DNA from: Dipteronia dyeriana
Taxonomy: Eukaryota > Streptophyta > Magnoliopsida > Sapindales > Sapindaceae
Assembly: GCA_032871835.1 (NCBI GenBank)
Contig: CM065296.1
Coordinates: forward strand, 52,419,288 to 52,483,287
Direction: 5' to 3'
Length of the DNA stretch: 64,000 nt
Shown: piece after piece, positions 1-10,476 of the stretch
How the letters are laid out: each line of letters opens with the position of its first letter
How positions within the stretch are numbered: position 1 is the first letter of the stretch
Made by a program: the position numbers and the translations under genes
The notes under the pieces: model-generated
Told to the model about the DNA's origin: nothing
What the model saw: only the letters and a program-made list of their open reading frames with translations
The model's database searches: none

Positions 1-1664
1 TCCAGATCTGTAGACTAGGAAATAGCTAGATAGTTTTATTGATGCATTGGTCGGGCTTTCACTCCTAAGAAGGATCTGAGTGTAAGAGCATATTTCCCAT
101 CCAGATCTCAAGACCAGGAAATAGATAGGTAGCAATACTGATGACTTGGTCGGGCTACCACCCCCAAAAAGGATCTGAGTGTAAGAGCATAGCTGCCATC
201 CAGGGCTCGGGACCAGGAAATAGCTAGATAGCCCTCTTGATGCCTTGGTAAGGCTACCAAACCAAAGAAGGATCCGAGTGTAAGAGCATAGTTGCCATCC
301 AGATCTTAAGACCAAGTAATAGCTGGACAGCACTCCTTATGCCTTGGTCGGGCTACCACCTTCAAGAAGGTTCTGAGTGTAGGAGCATAGTTGCCATCCA
401 GATCTCAAGACTAGGAAGTAGCTAGATAGCGCTCCTGATGCCTTGTAGGGCTACCAGTCCCAAGAAGGGTCTGAGTGTAATAGCATAGTTTCCATCAAGA
501 TCTCAAGACCAGGAAATAGCTAGGTAGCGCTCCTGATGCCTTGGTCGGGCTACCAACCCTAAGAAGGATCTGAGTGTAAGAGCATAGTTGCCATCCAGAT
601 CTCAAGACCAGGAAATAGCTAGGTAGCGCTCCTGATGCCTTGTGGGGCTACCACCAACAAGAAGGGACTGAGTGAGAGAGCATAGTTGTCATCCAGATCT
701 CAAGACCAGGAAATAGCTAGATAGCGCTTCTAATGACTTGGCCCAAGAAGGTTCTGAGCGTAAAAGCATAGTTGCCATCCAGATCTAAAGACTAGGAAAT
801 AGCTAGGTAGCGCTTATGATGCCTTGGTCGGGCTACCCCTCCTAAGAAGGACCTAAGTGTAAGAGCATAGTTGCCATCCAGATCTCAAGACCAGGAAATA
901 GCTAGATAGTGCTCCTGATGCCTTGTCGGGCTACCACTCCCAAGAAGGGTCTGAGTGTAATAGCATAGTTTTCATCCAGATCATAAGACCAGGAAATAGA
1001 TAGGTAGCGCTCTTGATGACTTGGTCGGGCTACCACCATCAAGAAGGATCTGAGTGTAAGAGCATAGTTGCCATCCAGATCTCAAGATTAGGAAATAGCT
1101 AGATTGCGCTCCTGATGCCTTGTCGGGCTACCACCCCCAAGAAGGATCTGAGTGTAAGAGCATAGTTGCCATCCAGATCTCAAGACTATGAAATAGCTAG
1201 ATAGCACTCCTGATGCCTTGTCGGGCTACCAGTCCCAAGAAGGGTCTGAGTGTAATAGCATAGTTGCCATCCAGATCTCAAGACCAGGAAACAGCTAGGT
1301 AACGCTCCTGATGCCTATGTCGGGCTACCCCTCCTAAGAAGGACCTAAGTGTAAGAGCATAGTTGCCATCCAGATCTCAAGACCAGGAAATAGCTAGATA
1401 GCGCTCCTGATGCCTTGTCGGGCTACTACTCCCAAGAAGGGTCTGAGTGTAATAGAATAGTTGTCATCCAGATCTCAAGACCAGGAAACAGCTAGGTAAC
1501 GCTTCTGATGACTTGGTCGGGCTACCACCCCCTAGAAGGATCTGAGTGTAAGAGCATAGTTGCCAACTAGATCTCAGGACCTGGAAATAGCTAGATAGCC
1601 CTCCTGGTGCATTGGTCGAGCTACCACCACCAAGATGGATCAGAGTGTAAGAGAATTGTTGCCA
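1..1664. repeat. HOR-A copy 1 (1,664-bp, ~17-monomer unit)
   Basis: The window opens inside HOR-A. The variant monomer with TCTGTAGACTAGG and a GGGCTTTCAC segment at position 1 recurs at 1,665, 2,159 and 3,823. Copy 1 aligns to copy 2 with a constant offset of 2,158; for example, the monomer start at 588 corresponds to 2,746. The unit contains a diagnostic shortened monomer near 738-748 where CTTGG is followed directly by CCCAAGAAGG, losing about 15 bp of the TCGGGCTACC segment; it recurs near 2,896 and 4,560. The left edge of the unit is set by the window and is not a biological boundary. Confidence 0.85.
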
Positions 1665-2158
1665 TCCAGATCTGTAGACTAGGAAATAGCTAGATAGTTT
1701 TTCTGATGCATTGGTTGAGCTTTCACCCCTAAGAAGGATCTGAGTTTAAGAGCATATTTCCCATCCAGATCTCATGACCAGGAAATAGATAGGTAGTAAT
1801 ACTGATGACTTGGTCGGGCTACCACCCCCAAGAAGGATCTGAGTGCAAGAGCATAGTTGCCATCAAGATCTCAAGACCAGGAAATAGCTAGATAGCGCTC
1901 CTGATGCCTTGTCGGGCTACTACTCCCAAGAAGGGTGTGAGTGTAATAGCATAGTTGTCATCCAGATCTCAAGACCAGGAAACAGCTAGGTAACGCTTCT
2001 GATGACTTGGTCGGGCTACCACCCTCTAGAAGGATCTAAGTGTAAGAGCATAGTTGCCAACTAGATCTCGGGACCTGGAAATAGCTAGATAGCCCTCCTG
2101 ATGCCTTGGTCGAGCTACCACCACCAAGATGGATCAGAGTGTAAGAGAATTGTTGCCA
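1665..2158. repeat. HOR-A internally deleted copy (494 bp, 5 monomers)
   Basis: This short copy starts like the HOR-A unit (the TCTGTAGACTAGG monomer, then the monomer with AGGTAGTAATACTG). Around 1,855-1,870 it jumps to the unit's last part, matching 1,366-1,664 at offset 494: the AAACAGCTAGGTAACGCTTC monomer at 1,487 recurs at 1,981. About 1,170 bp (close to 12 monomers) present in copies 1 and 2 is missing, and the monomer phase is kept across the join. This fits an in-register deletion by unequal exchange. Confidence 0.85.
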
Positions 2159-3822
2159 TCCAGATCTGTAGACTAGGAAATAGCTAGATAGTTTTTCTGA
2201 TGCATTGGTCGGGCTTTCACCCCTAAGAAGGATCTGAGTGTAAGAGCATATTTCCCATCCAGATCTCAAGACCAGGAAATAGATAGGTAGCAATACTGAT
2301 GACTTGGTCAGGCTACCAGCCCCAAGAAGGATCTGAGTGTAAGAGCATAGTTGCCATCCAGGTCTCGGGACCAGGAAATAGCTAGATAGCCCTCTTGATA
2401 CCTTGGTAGGGCTACCAACCCCAAGAAGGATCTGAGTTTAAGAGCATAGTTGCCATCCAGATCTTAAGACCAAGTAATAGCTGGACAGCACTCCTTATGC
2501 CTTGGTCGGGCTACCACCTTCAAGAAGGTTCTGAGTGTAAGAGCATAGTTGCCATCCAGATCTTAAGACTAGGAAGTAGCTAGATAGCACTCATGATGCC
2601 TTGTCAGGCTACCAGTCCCAAGAAGGGTCTGAGTGTAATAGCATAGTTTCCATCAAGATCTCAAGACCAGGAAATAGCTAGGTAGCGCTCATGATGCCTC
2701 GGTCGGGCTACCAACCCTAAAAAGGATCTGAGTGTAAGAGCATAGTTGCCATCCAGATCTCAAGACCAGGAAATAGCTAGGTAGCGCTCCTGATGCCTTG
2801 TCGGGCTACCACCAACAAGAAGGGACTGAGTGAAAGAGCATAGTTGTCATCCAGATCTCAAGACCAGGAAATAGCTAGATAGCGCTTCTGATGCCTTGGC
2901 CCAAGAAGGTTCTGAGCGTAAAAGCATAGTTGCCATCCAGATCTAAAGACTAGGAAATAGCTAGGTAGCGCTTATGATGCCTTGGTCGGGCTACCCCTCC
3001 TAAGAAGGACCTAAGTGTAAGAGCATAGTTGCCATCCAGATCTCAAGACCAGGAAATAGCTAGATAGCGCTCCTGATGCCTTATCGGGCTACCACTCCCA
3101 AGAAGAGTCTGAGTGTAATAGCATAGTTGTCATCAAGAACATAAGACCAGGAAATAGATAGGTAGCGCTCCTGATTTCTTGGTCGGGCTACCACCTTCAA
3201 GAAGGATCTGAGTGTAAGAGCATAGTTGCCATCCAGATCTCAAGATTAGGAAATAGCTAGATTGCGCTCCTGATGCCTTGTCGGGCAACCACCCCCAAGA
3301 ATTATCTGAGTGTAAGAGCATAGTTGCCATCCAGATCTCAATACTAGGAAATAGCTAGATAGCACTCCTGATGCCTTGTCGGGCTACCAGTCCCAAGAAG
3401 GGTCTGAGTGTAATAGCATAGTTGCCATGCAGATCTCAAGACCCGGAAATAGCTAGGTAGCGCTCCTGATGCCTTGGTCGGGCTACCACCCTTAAGAAGG
3501 AGCTGAGTGTAAGAGCATAGTTGCCATCCAGATCTCAAGACCAGGAAATAGCTAGATAGCGCTCCTGATGCCTTGTCGGGCTACTACTCCCAAGAAGGGT
3601 CTGAGTGTAATAGCATAGTTGTCATCCAGATCTCAAGACCAGGAAACAGCTAGGTAACGCTTCTGATGACTTGGTCGGGCTACCACCCCCTAGAAGGATC
3701 TGAGTGTAAGAGCATAGTTGCCAACTAGATCTCGGGACCTGGAAATAGCTAGATAGCCCTCCTGGTGCATTGGTCGCGCTACCACCACCAAGATGGATCA
3801 GAGTGTAAGAGAATTGTTGCCA
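2159..3822. repeat. HOR-A copy 2 (1,664 bp)
   Basis: Full-length copy of the 1,664-bp unit. It aligns with copy 1 at offset 2,158 and with copy 3 at offset 1,664. Scattered substitutions and single-base indels separate the copies. The minus-strand open stretches at 2,036-2,293 and 3,622-3,957 start at equivalent points (2,293 and 3,957) and give nearly the same translation, which confirms the 1,664-bp spacing independently. Confidence 0.88.
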
Positions 3823-5215
3823 TCCAGATCTGTAGACTAGGAAATAGCTAGATAGTTTTTCTGATGCATTGGTTGAGCTTTCACCCCTAAGAAGGATCTG
3901 AGTGTAAGAGCATATTTCCCATCCAGATCTCAAGACCAGGAAATAGATAGGTAGCAATACTGATGACTTGGTCGGGCTACCACCCCCAAGAAGGATCTGA
4001 GTGCAAGAGCATAGCTGCCATCCAGGTCTTGGGTCCAGGAAATAGCTAGTTAGCCCTCTTGATGCCTTGGTAGGGCTAACAACCCCAAGAAGGATCTGAG
4101 TTTAAGAGCATAGTTGCCATCCAGATCTTAAGACCAAGTAATAGCTGGACAGCACTCCTTATGCCTTGGTCGGGCTACCACCTTCAAGAAGGTTCTGAGT
4201 GTAAGAGCATAGTTGCCATCCAGATCTCAAGACTAGGAACTAGCTAGATAGCGCTCCTGATGCCTTGTAGGGCTACCAGTCCCAAGAAGGGTCTGAGTGT
4301 AATAGCATAGTTTCCATCAAGATCTCAAGACCAGGAAATAGCTAGGTAGCGCTCCTGATGCCTTGGTCGGGCTACCAACCCTAAGAAGGATCTGAGTGTA
4401 AGAGCATAGTTGCCATCCAGATCTCAAGACCAGGAAATAGCTAGGTAGCGCTCCTGATGCCTTGTCGGGCTACCACCAACAAGAAGGGACTGAGTGAAAG
4501 AGCATAGTTGTCATCCAGATCTCAAGACCAGGAAATAGCTAGATAGCGCTTCTGATGCCTTAGCCCAAGAAGGTTCTGAGCATAAAAGCATAGTTGCCAT
4601 CCAGATCTAAAGACTAGGAAATAGCTAGGTAGCGCTTATGATGCCTTGGTCGGGCTACCCCTCCTAAGAAGGACCTAAGTGTAAGAGCATAGTTGCCATC
4701 CAGATCTCAAGACCAGGAAATAGCTAGATAGCGCTCCTGATGCCTTGTCGGGCTACCACTCCCAAGAAGGGTCTGAATGTAATAGCATAGTTTTCATCCA
4801 GATCATAAGACCAGGAAATAGATAGGTAGCGCTCTTGATGACTTGGTCGGGCTACCACCATCAAGAAGGATCTGAGTGTAAGAGCATAGTTGCCATCCAG
4901 ATCTCAAGATTAGGAAATAGCTAGATTGCGCTCCTGATGCCTTGTCGGGCTACCACCCCCAAGAAGGATCTGAGTGTAAGAGCATTGTTGCCATCCAGAT
5001 CTCAAGACTAGGAAATAGCTAGATAGCACTCCTGATGCCTTGTCGGGCTACCAGTCCCAAGAAGGGTCTGAGTGTAATAGCATAGTTGCCATGCAGATCT
5101 CAAGACCAGGAAATAGCTAGGTAGCGCTCCTGATGCCTTGGTCGGGCTACCACCCCTAAGAATGAGCTGAGTGTAAGAGCATAGTTGCCATCCAGATCTC
5201 AAGACCAGGAAATAG
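3823..5215. repeat. HOR-A copy 3, incomplete (~1.39 kb)
   Basis: Follows copy 2 at offset 1,664; the monomer start 2,746 corresponds to 4,410. Close similarity is lost between about 5,215 and 5,300, before the unit would be complete at 5,486. From about 4,795 this copy also matches a downstream block at offset 1,862, so it was the donor or recipient of a further duplication. Confidence 0.8.
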
Positions 5216-5425
5216 CTAGGTAGCGCTCCTGATGCCTTGTCGGGCTACCACCCCCAAGAAGGGTCTGAGTGTAAAAGCATAGTTGTCATCCAGATCTCAA
5301 GACAGGAAATAGCTAGATAGCGCTTCTGATGCCTTGGTCGGGCTAACACCCTTAAGAAGGTTCTGAGCGTAAAAACATAGTTGCCATCCAAATCTAATGA
5401 CCAGGAAATAGCTAGGTGGCGCTCA
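4795..5425. repeat. 630-bp block duplicated at 6,657-7,287 (left copy)
   Basis: This block bridges the end of HOR-A and the start of the next domain. It matches 6,657-7,287 at offset 1,862. Landmarks are the GATCATAAGACCAGG monomer (4,801 and 6,663), the shortened CTCAAGACAGG monomer (about 5,297 and 7,159) and the AATCTAATGACCAGG monomer (about 5,391 and 7,253). The similarity ends on both sides without any other sequence at the edge. The ~90 bp from 5,425 to 5,515 are ordinary monomers that I could not assign to a HOR. Confidence 0.75.
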
Positions 5426-6656
5426 TGATGACTTGGTCAGGCTACCACCACCAAGAAGGATCTGAGTGTTAAAGCATAGTTGCCATCAAGATCTCGGGTC
5501 CGGGAAATAGCTAGATAGCCCTCATGATGCCTTGGTAGGGCTACCAAACCGAAGAAGGATCCGAGTGTAAGAGCATAGTTGCCATCCAGATCTTAAGACC
5601 AAGTAATAGCTGGACAGCGCTCCTTATGCCTTGTTCGGGCTACCACCTTCAAGAAGGTTCTGAGTGTAAGAGCATAGTTGCCATCTAGATCTAAAGACTA
5701 GGAAATAGCTAGATACCGCTCATGATGCCTTGTTGGGCTACCAGTCCCAAGAAGGGTCTGAGTGTAATAGCATAGTTGTCATCCAGATCTCAAGACCAGG
5801 AAATAGCTAGGTAGCGCTTCGGATGACTTGGTCGGGGTACCATCCCCAAGTAGGATCTGAGTGTAAGAGCATAGTTGCCATCCTGACCTCGGGACCAGGA
5901 AATAGCTTGATAGCCCTCCTGATGCCTTGGTCGGGCTACTACCTTCAGATGGATCTGAATGCAAGAGCATTATTGCCATCCAGATCTGTAGACTAGGAAA
6001 TGGCTAGATAGAATTTCTGATGCCTTCGTCAGGCTTTCACCCCTAAGATGGATCTGAGTGTAAGAGAATAGTTGCCATCCATATCTCAAAACAGGAAATA
6101 GCTAGATAGCGCTTCTGATGACTTGTTCGGCCTACCACCCCTTAGAAGCGTCTAAGTGTAAGAGCATAGTTGCCATCTAGATCTTAAGACAAGGAAAAAG
6201 CTAGGTATCTCTCCTGATGCCTTGGTCGGGCTACAACCCTCAAGAAGGATCTAAGTGTGAGAGCATAGTTACCCTCCATATCTCAAGACCAAGAAATAGC
6301 TAGATAGGCCTCCTCAAGCTACAACCTATAAGAAGGATCTGAGTGTAAAAGCATAGTTGCCGTCCAGATCTCAAGACCAGGAAATAGTGAGGTAGCGCTC
6401 CTGATGCTTTGGTCGGGCTACAACCCCCAAGAAGGATCTGAGTGTGAAAGCATAAATGCCATCCAAATCTCAAGACCATGAAATAGCTAGGTAGCGCTCA
6501 TGATGCCTTGGTCGGGCTACCACCCCTAAGAAGGATCTGAGTGTAAAAGCATAGTGCCATCCAGAATTCAAGACCAGGAAATAGCTAGATAGCGCTTCTG
6601 ATGCCTTGGTCGGGCTAATAACCCCAAGAAGGATCCGAGTGTAAGAGAATAGTTGC

Positions 6657-7287
6657 CATCCAGATCATAAGACCAGGAAATAGATAGGTAGTGCTCCTGA
6701 TGACTTGGTCGGGCTACCACCCTCAAGAAGGATCTGAGTGTAAGAGCATAGTTGCCATCCAGATCACAAGATTAGGAAATAGCTAGATTGCGCTCCTGAT
6801 GCCTTGTCGGGCTACCACCCCCAAGAAGGATCTGAGTGTAAGAGCATAGTTGCCATCCAGATCTCAAGACTAGGAAATAGCTAGATAGCACTCCTGATGC
6901 CTTGTCGGGCTACCAGTCCTAAGAAGGGTCTGAGTGTAATAGCATAGTTGCCATGCAGATCTCAAGACCAGGAAATAGCTAGGTAGCGCTCCTGATGCCT
7001 TGGTCGGGCTACCACCCCTAAGAAGGAGCTGAGTGTAAGAGCATAGTTGCCATCCAGATCTCAAGACAAGGAAATAGCTAGGTAGCGCTCCTGATGCCTT
7101 GTCGGGCTACCACTCCCAAGAAGGGTCTGAGTGTAAAAGCATAGTTGTCATCCAGATCTCAAGACAGGAAATAGCTAGATAGCGCTTCTTATGCCTTGGT
7201 CGGGCTAACACCCCCAAGAAGGTTCTGAGCGTAAAAGCATAGTTGCAATCCAAATCTAATGACCAGGAAATAGCTAGGTAGCGCTTC
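6657..7287. repeat. 630-bp block duplicated at 4,795-5,425 (right copy)
   Basis: Right member of the 1,862-bp-offset pair. It lies entirely inside the part of HOR-B (6,525-7,804) that copy 2 of HOR-B lacks. That segment may therefore have been an insertion specific to copy 1 and not a deletion from copy 2; the sequence alone does not decide this. Confidence 0.75.
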
Positions 7288-8079
7288 TGATGCCTTGGTC
7301 GGGCTACTCCTCCTAAGAAGAACCTAAGTGTAAGAGCATAGTTGCCATCCAGATCTCAAGACCAGGAAATAGCTACATAGCGCTCCTGATGCCTTGTCGG
7401 GCTACAACTCCTAAGAAGGATCTGAGTGTAATAGCATAGTTGTCATCCAGATCATAAGACAAGAAAATAGCTAGATAGTGCTCCTGATGCCTTGTCGGGC
7501 TACTACCCCCAAGAAGGATCTGAGTGTAAGAGCACAGTTGCCATCCAGATCTCAAGACTAGGAAATAGCTAGATAGCGCTTCTGATGCCTTGTCGGGCTA
7601 CCATTCCCAAGAAGGGTCTGAGTGTAAGAGTATAGTTGCCATCCAGATCTCAAGACCAGGAAATAGATAGGTATCGCTCCTGATGACTTGGTCAGGCTAC
7701 CACCCCTAAGAAAGATATGAGTGTAAGAGCATAGTTGCCATCCAGATCTCAAGACCAGGAAATAGCTAGATAGCCCTTCTGATGCCTTGGTAGGGCTACC
7801 AACCCCAAGAAGGATCCGAGTGTAAGAGCATAGTTGCCATCCAGATCTTAAGACCAAGTAATAGCTAAACAGCGCTCCTTATGCCTTGTTCGGGCTACCA
7901 CCTTCAAGAAGGTTCTGAGTGTAAGAGCATAGTTGCCATCTAGATCTAAAGACTAGGAAATAGCTAGATACCGCTCATGATGCCTTGTCGGGCTACCAGT
8001 CCCAAGAAGGGTCTGAGTGTAATAGCATAGTTGTCATCTAGATCTCAAGACCAGGAAATAGCTAGGTAGCGCTCCAGAT

Positions 8080-8100
8080 GACTTGGTCTAGATGGATCTG
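8080..8100. other. intra-monomer deletion junction in HOR-B copy 1
   Basis: GATGACTTGGTC is joined directly to TAGATGGATCTGAG at about 8,088. In copy 2 the same two sequences lie about 112 bp further apart (11,740s and 11,870). The offset between the copies changes from 3,668 to 3,780 here, which marks loss of slightly more than one monomer. Confidence 0.75.
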
Positions 8101-10455
8101 AGAGCAAGAGCATTGTTGCCATCCAGATCTGTAGACTAGGAAATAGCTAGATAGCCTTTCTGATGCCTTAGTTGGGCTTTCACCCCTAAGAAGGATCTGA
8201 GTGTAAGAGAATAGTTGCCATCCAGATCTCAAGACCAGGAAATAGCTAGATAGTGCTTCTGATGACTTGGTCGGCCTACTACCCCTTAAAAGCAACTAAG
8301 TGTAAGAGCATAGTTGCCATCTAGATCTCAAGACAAGGAAAAAGCTAGGTATCTCTCCTGATGCTTTGGTCGGGCTACAACCCTCAAGAAGGATCTGAGT
8401 GTGAGAGCATAGTTTCCATCCAGATCTCAAGACCAGGAAATAGCTAGATAGCCCTCCACAGGCTACAACCCCTAAGAAGGATCTGAGTGTAAGAGCATAG
8501 TTGCCATCCAGATCTCAAGACCAGGAAATAGCTAGGTAGCGCTCTTGATGCCTTGGTCAGGCTACAACCCCCAAGAAGGATCTGAGTGTGAAAGCATAAA
8601 TGCCATCCAGATCTCAAGACTAGGAAATAGCTAGGAAGCGCTCATGATGCCTTGTTCGGGCTACCGCCCCTAAGAAGGATCAGAGTGTAAGAGTATAGTG
8701 CCGTCCAAAATTCAAGACCAGGAAATAGCTAGATAGCGCTTCTGATGCCTTGGTCGGCCTACCGCACCTTAAAAGCGTCTAAGTGTAAGAGCATAGTTGC
8801 CATCCAGATCTCAAGACAAGGAAAAAGCTAGGTATCTCTTCTGATGCCCTAGTCGGGCTACATCCCCTAAGAAGGATCTGAGTGTGAGAGTATAGTTTCC
8901 ATCCAGATCTAGGGAGCAGGAAATAGCTAGATAGCCCTCCTGATGCCTTGGTCGGGCTACCACCCACAAGATGGATCTAAGTGTAAGTGAATTGTTGCCA
9001 TCCAGATCTGTAGACTAGGAAATACCTGATGCCTTTGTCGGACTTTCACACCTAAGGAGGATCCGATTGAAAGAGCATAGTTGCCATCCAGATCTTAAGA
9101 CCAGGAAATAGATAGGTAGCGCTCCTGATGACTTGGTAGGGCTACCACCCCCAGGAAGGATCTGAGTGTAAAAGCATAGTTACCATTAAGATCTAGGGGA
9201 CAGGAAATAGCTCGATAGCCCTACCGATGCCTTGGTAGGTCTACCAACCCAAGAAGGATCTGAGTGTAAGAGCATAGTTTCCATCTAAATTTTAAGACCA
9301 AGTAATAGCTGGACAGCGCTCCTTATGCCTTGGTCGGGCTACCACCTTCAAGAAGGTTCTGAGTGTAAGAGCATAGTTTCCATCCTGATCTCAAGACTAG
9401 GAAATAGATAGATAGCGCTCTTGATGCCTTGTCGGGCTACAACACCCAAGAAGTGTCTGAGTGTAATGGCATAGTTGTCATCCAGATCTCAAGACCAGGA
9501 AATCGCTAGGTAGCACTACTGATGACTTGGTCGGGCTACCACCCCTAACAAGGATCTGAGTGTAAGAGCATTGTTGCCATCAAGATCTCGGGACCAGGAA
9601 TAGCTAGATAGCCCACCTGATGCCTTGGTCAGGCTTCCACCCCCAAGATGGATCTAAGTATAGAGCATTGTTGCCATCCAGATCTGTAGACTAGGAAATT
9701 GCTAGATAGCCTCCTTGATGCCTTGGTATGGCTTTCACCCCTGAGAAGGATCTGAGTGTAAGAGCATAGTTGCCATCCAGATCTCAAGACCAGGAAATAG
9801 ATAGGAAGCGCTCCTGATGACTTGGTCGGGCTACAACCCCCAAGAAGGATCTGAGTGTAAAAGCATAATTGTCATCCAGAACTCAAGACAAGGAAACAGC
9901 TAGATAGCGCTCCTGATGCCTTGGTCGGGCTACCACCTCCAAGAAGGTTCTGAGTGTAAAAGCATAGTTGCCATCCAGATCTCAAGACCAGGAAATAGCT
10001 AGGTAGTGCTCCTGATGCCTTGGTCAGGATACCCCTCTTAAGAAGGACCTGAGTGTAAGAGCATAGTTGCCATCCAGATCTCAAGACCAGGAAATAGCTA
10101 GATAGCACTCCTGATGCCTTTTCGGGCTACCACTCCCAAGAAAGGTCTGAGTGTAATGGCATAGTTGTCTTCTAGATCTCAAGATCAGGAAATAGCTAGG
10201 TAGCGCTCCTGATAACTTGGTCGGTCTACCACCCCCAAGAAGGATCTGAGTGTAAGAGCATAGTTGCCATCCAGATCTTGTGACCTGGAAATAGCTAGAT
10301 AGCCCTCATGATGCCTTGGTCGAGCTACCACACCCAAGATGGATCTAAGTGTAAGAGCATTGTTGCCATCCAGATCAATAGACTAGGAAATAGCTAGATA
10401 GCCTTCCTGATGCCTTGGTCGGACTTTCACCCCTAAGAAGGATCTGAGTGTAAGA

Positions 10456-10476
10456 GCATAGATAGCCCTCCTGATG
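10456..10476. other. truncated monomer junction, GCATA joined to GATAGCCC
   Basis: At 10,461 the end of a monomer (AAGAGCATA) runs directly into GATAGCCCTCCTGATG, skipping about 35 bp (monomer positions 1-34, from TTGCCATCC up to AGCTA). TAG is present on both sides of the break, so the join could have used short microhomology. The identical join at 14,141 shows that it predates the HOR-B duplication. It is used here as the HOR-B unit border. Confidence 0.85.

Larger units (their letters stand above)
5515..10461. repeat. HOR-B copy 1 (4,947-bp, ~50-monomer unit)
   Basis: A long HOR unit. Its first kilobase (5,515-6,525) recurs at 10,462-11,472 with offset 4,947-4,948. Its later part (about 7,804-10,461) recurs at about 11,472-14,141 with offsets 3,668, 3,780 and 3,680. 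The unit mixes several monomer classes: the short CCTCCTCAAGCTAC class near 6,310, the AAAGCTAGGTATCTCTCC class and the GGACTTTCACCCC class. The end is marked by a unique truncated monomer at 10,456-10,475. Relative to copy 2, this copy lacks about 112 bp near 8,088. Confidence 0.82.
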
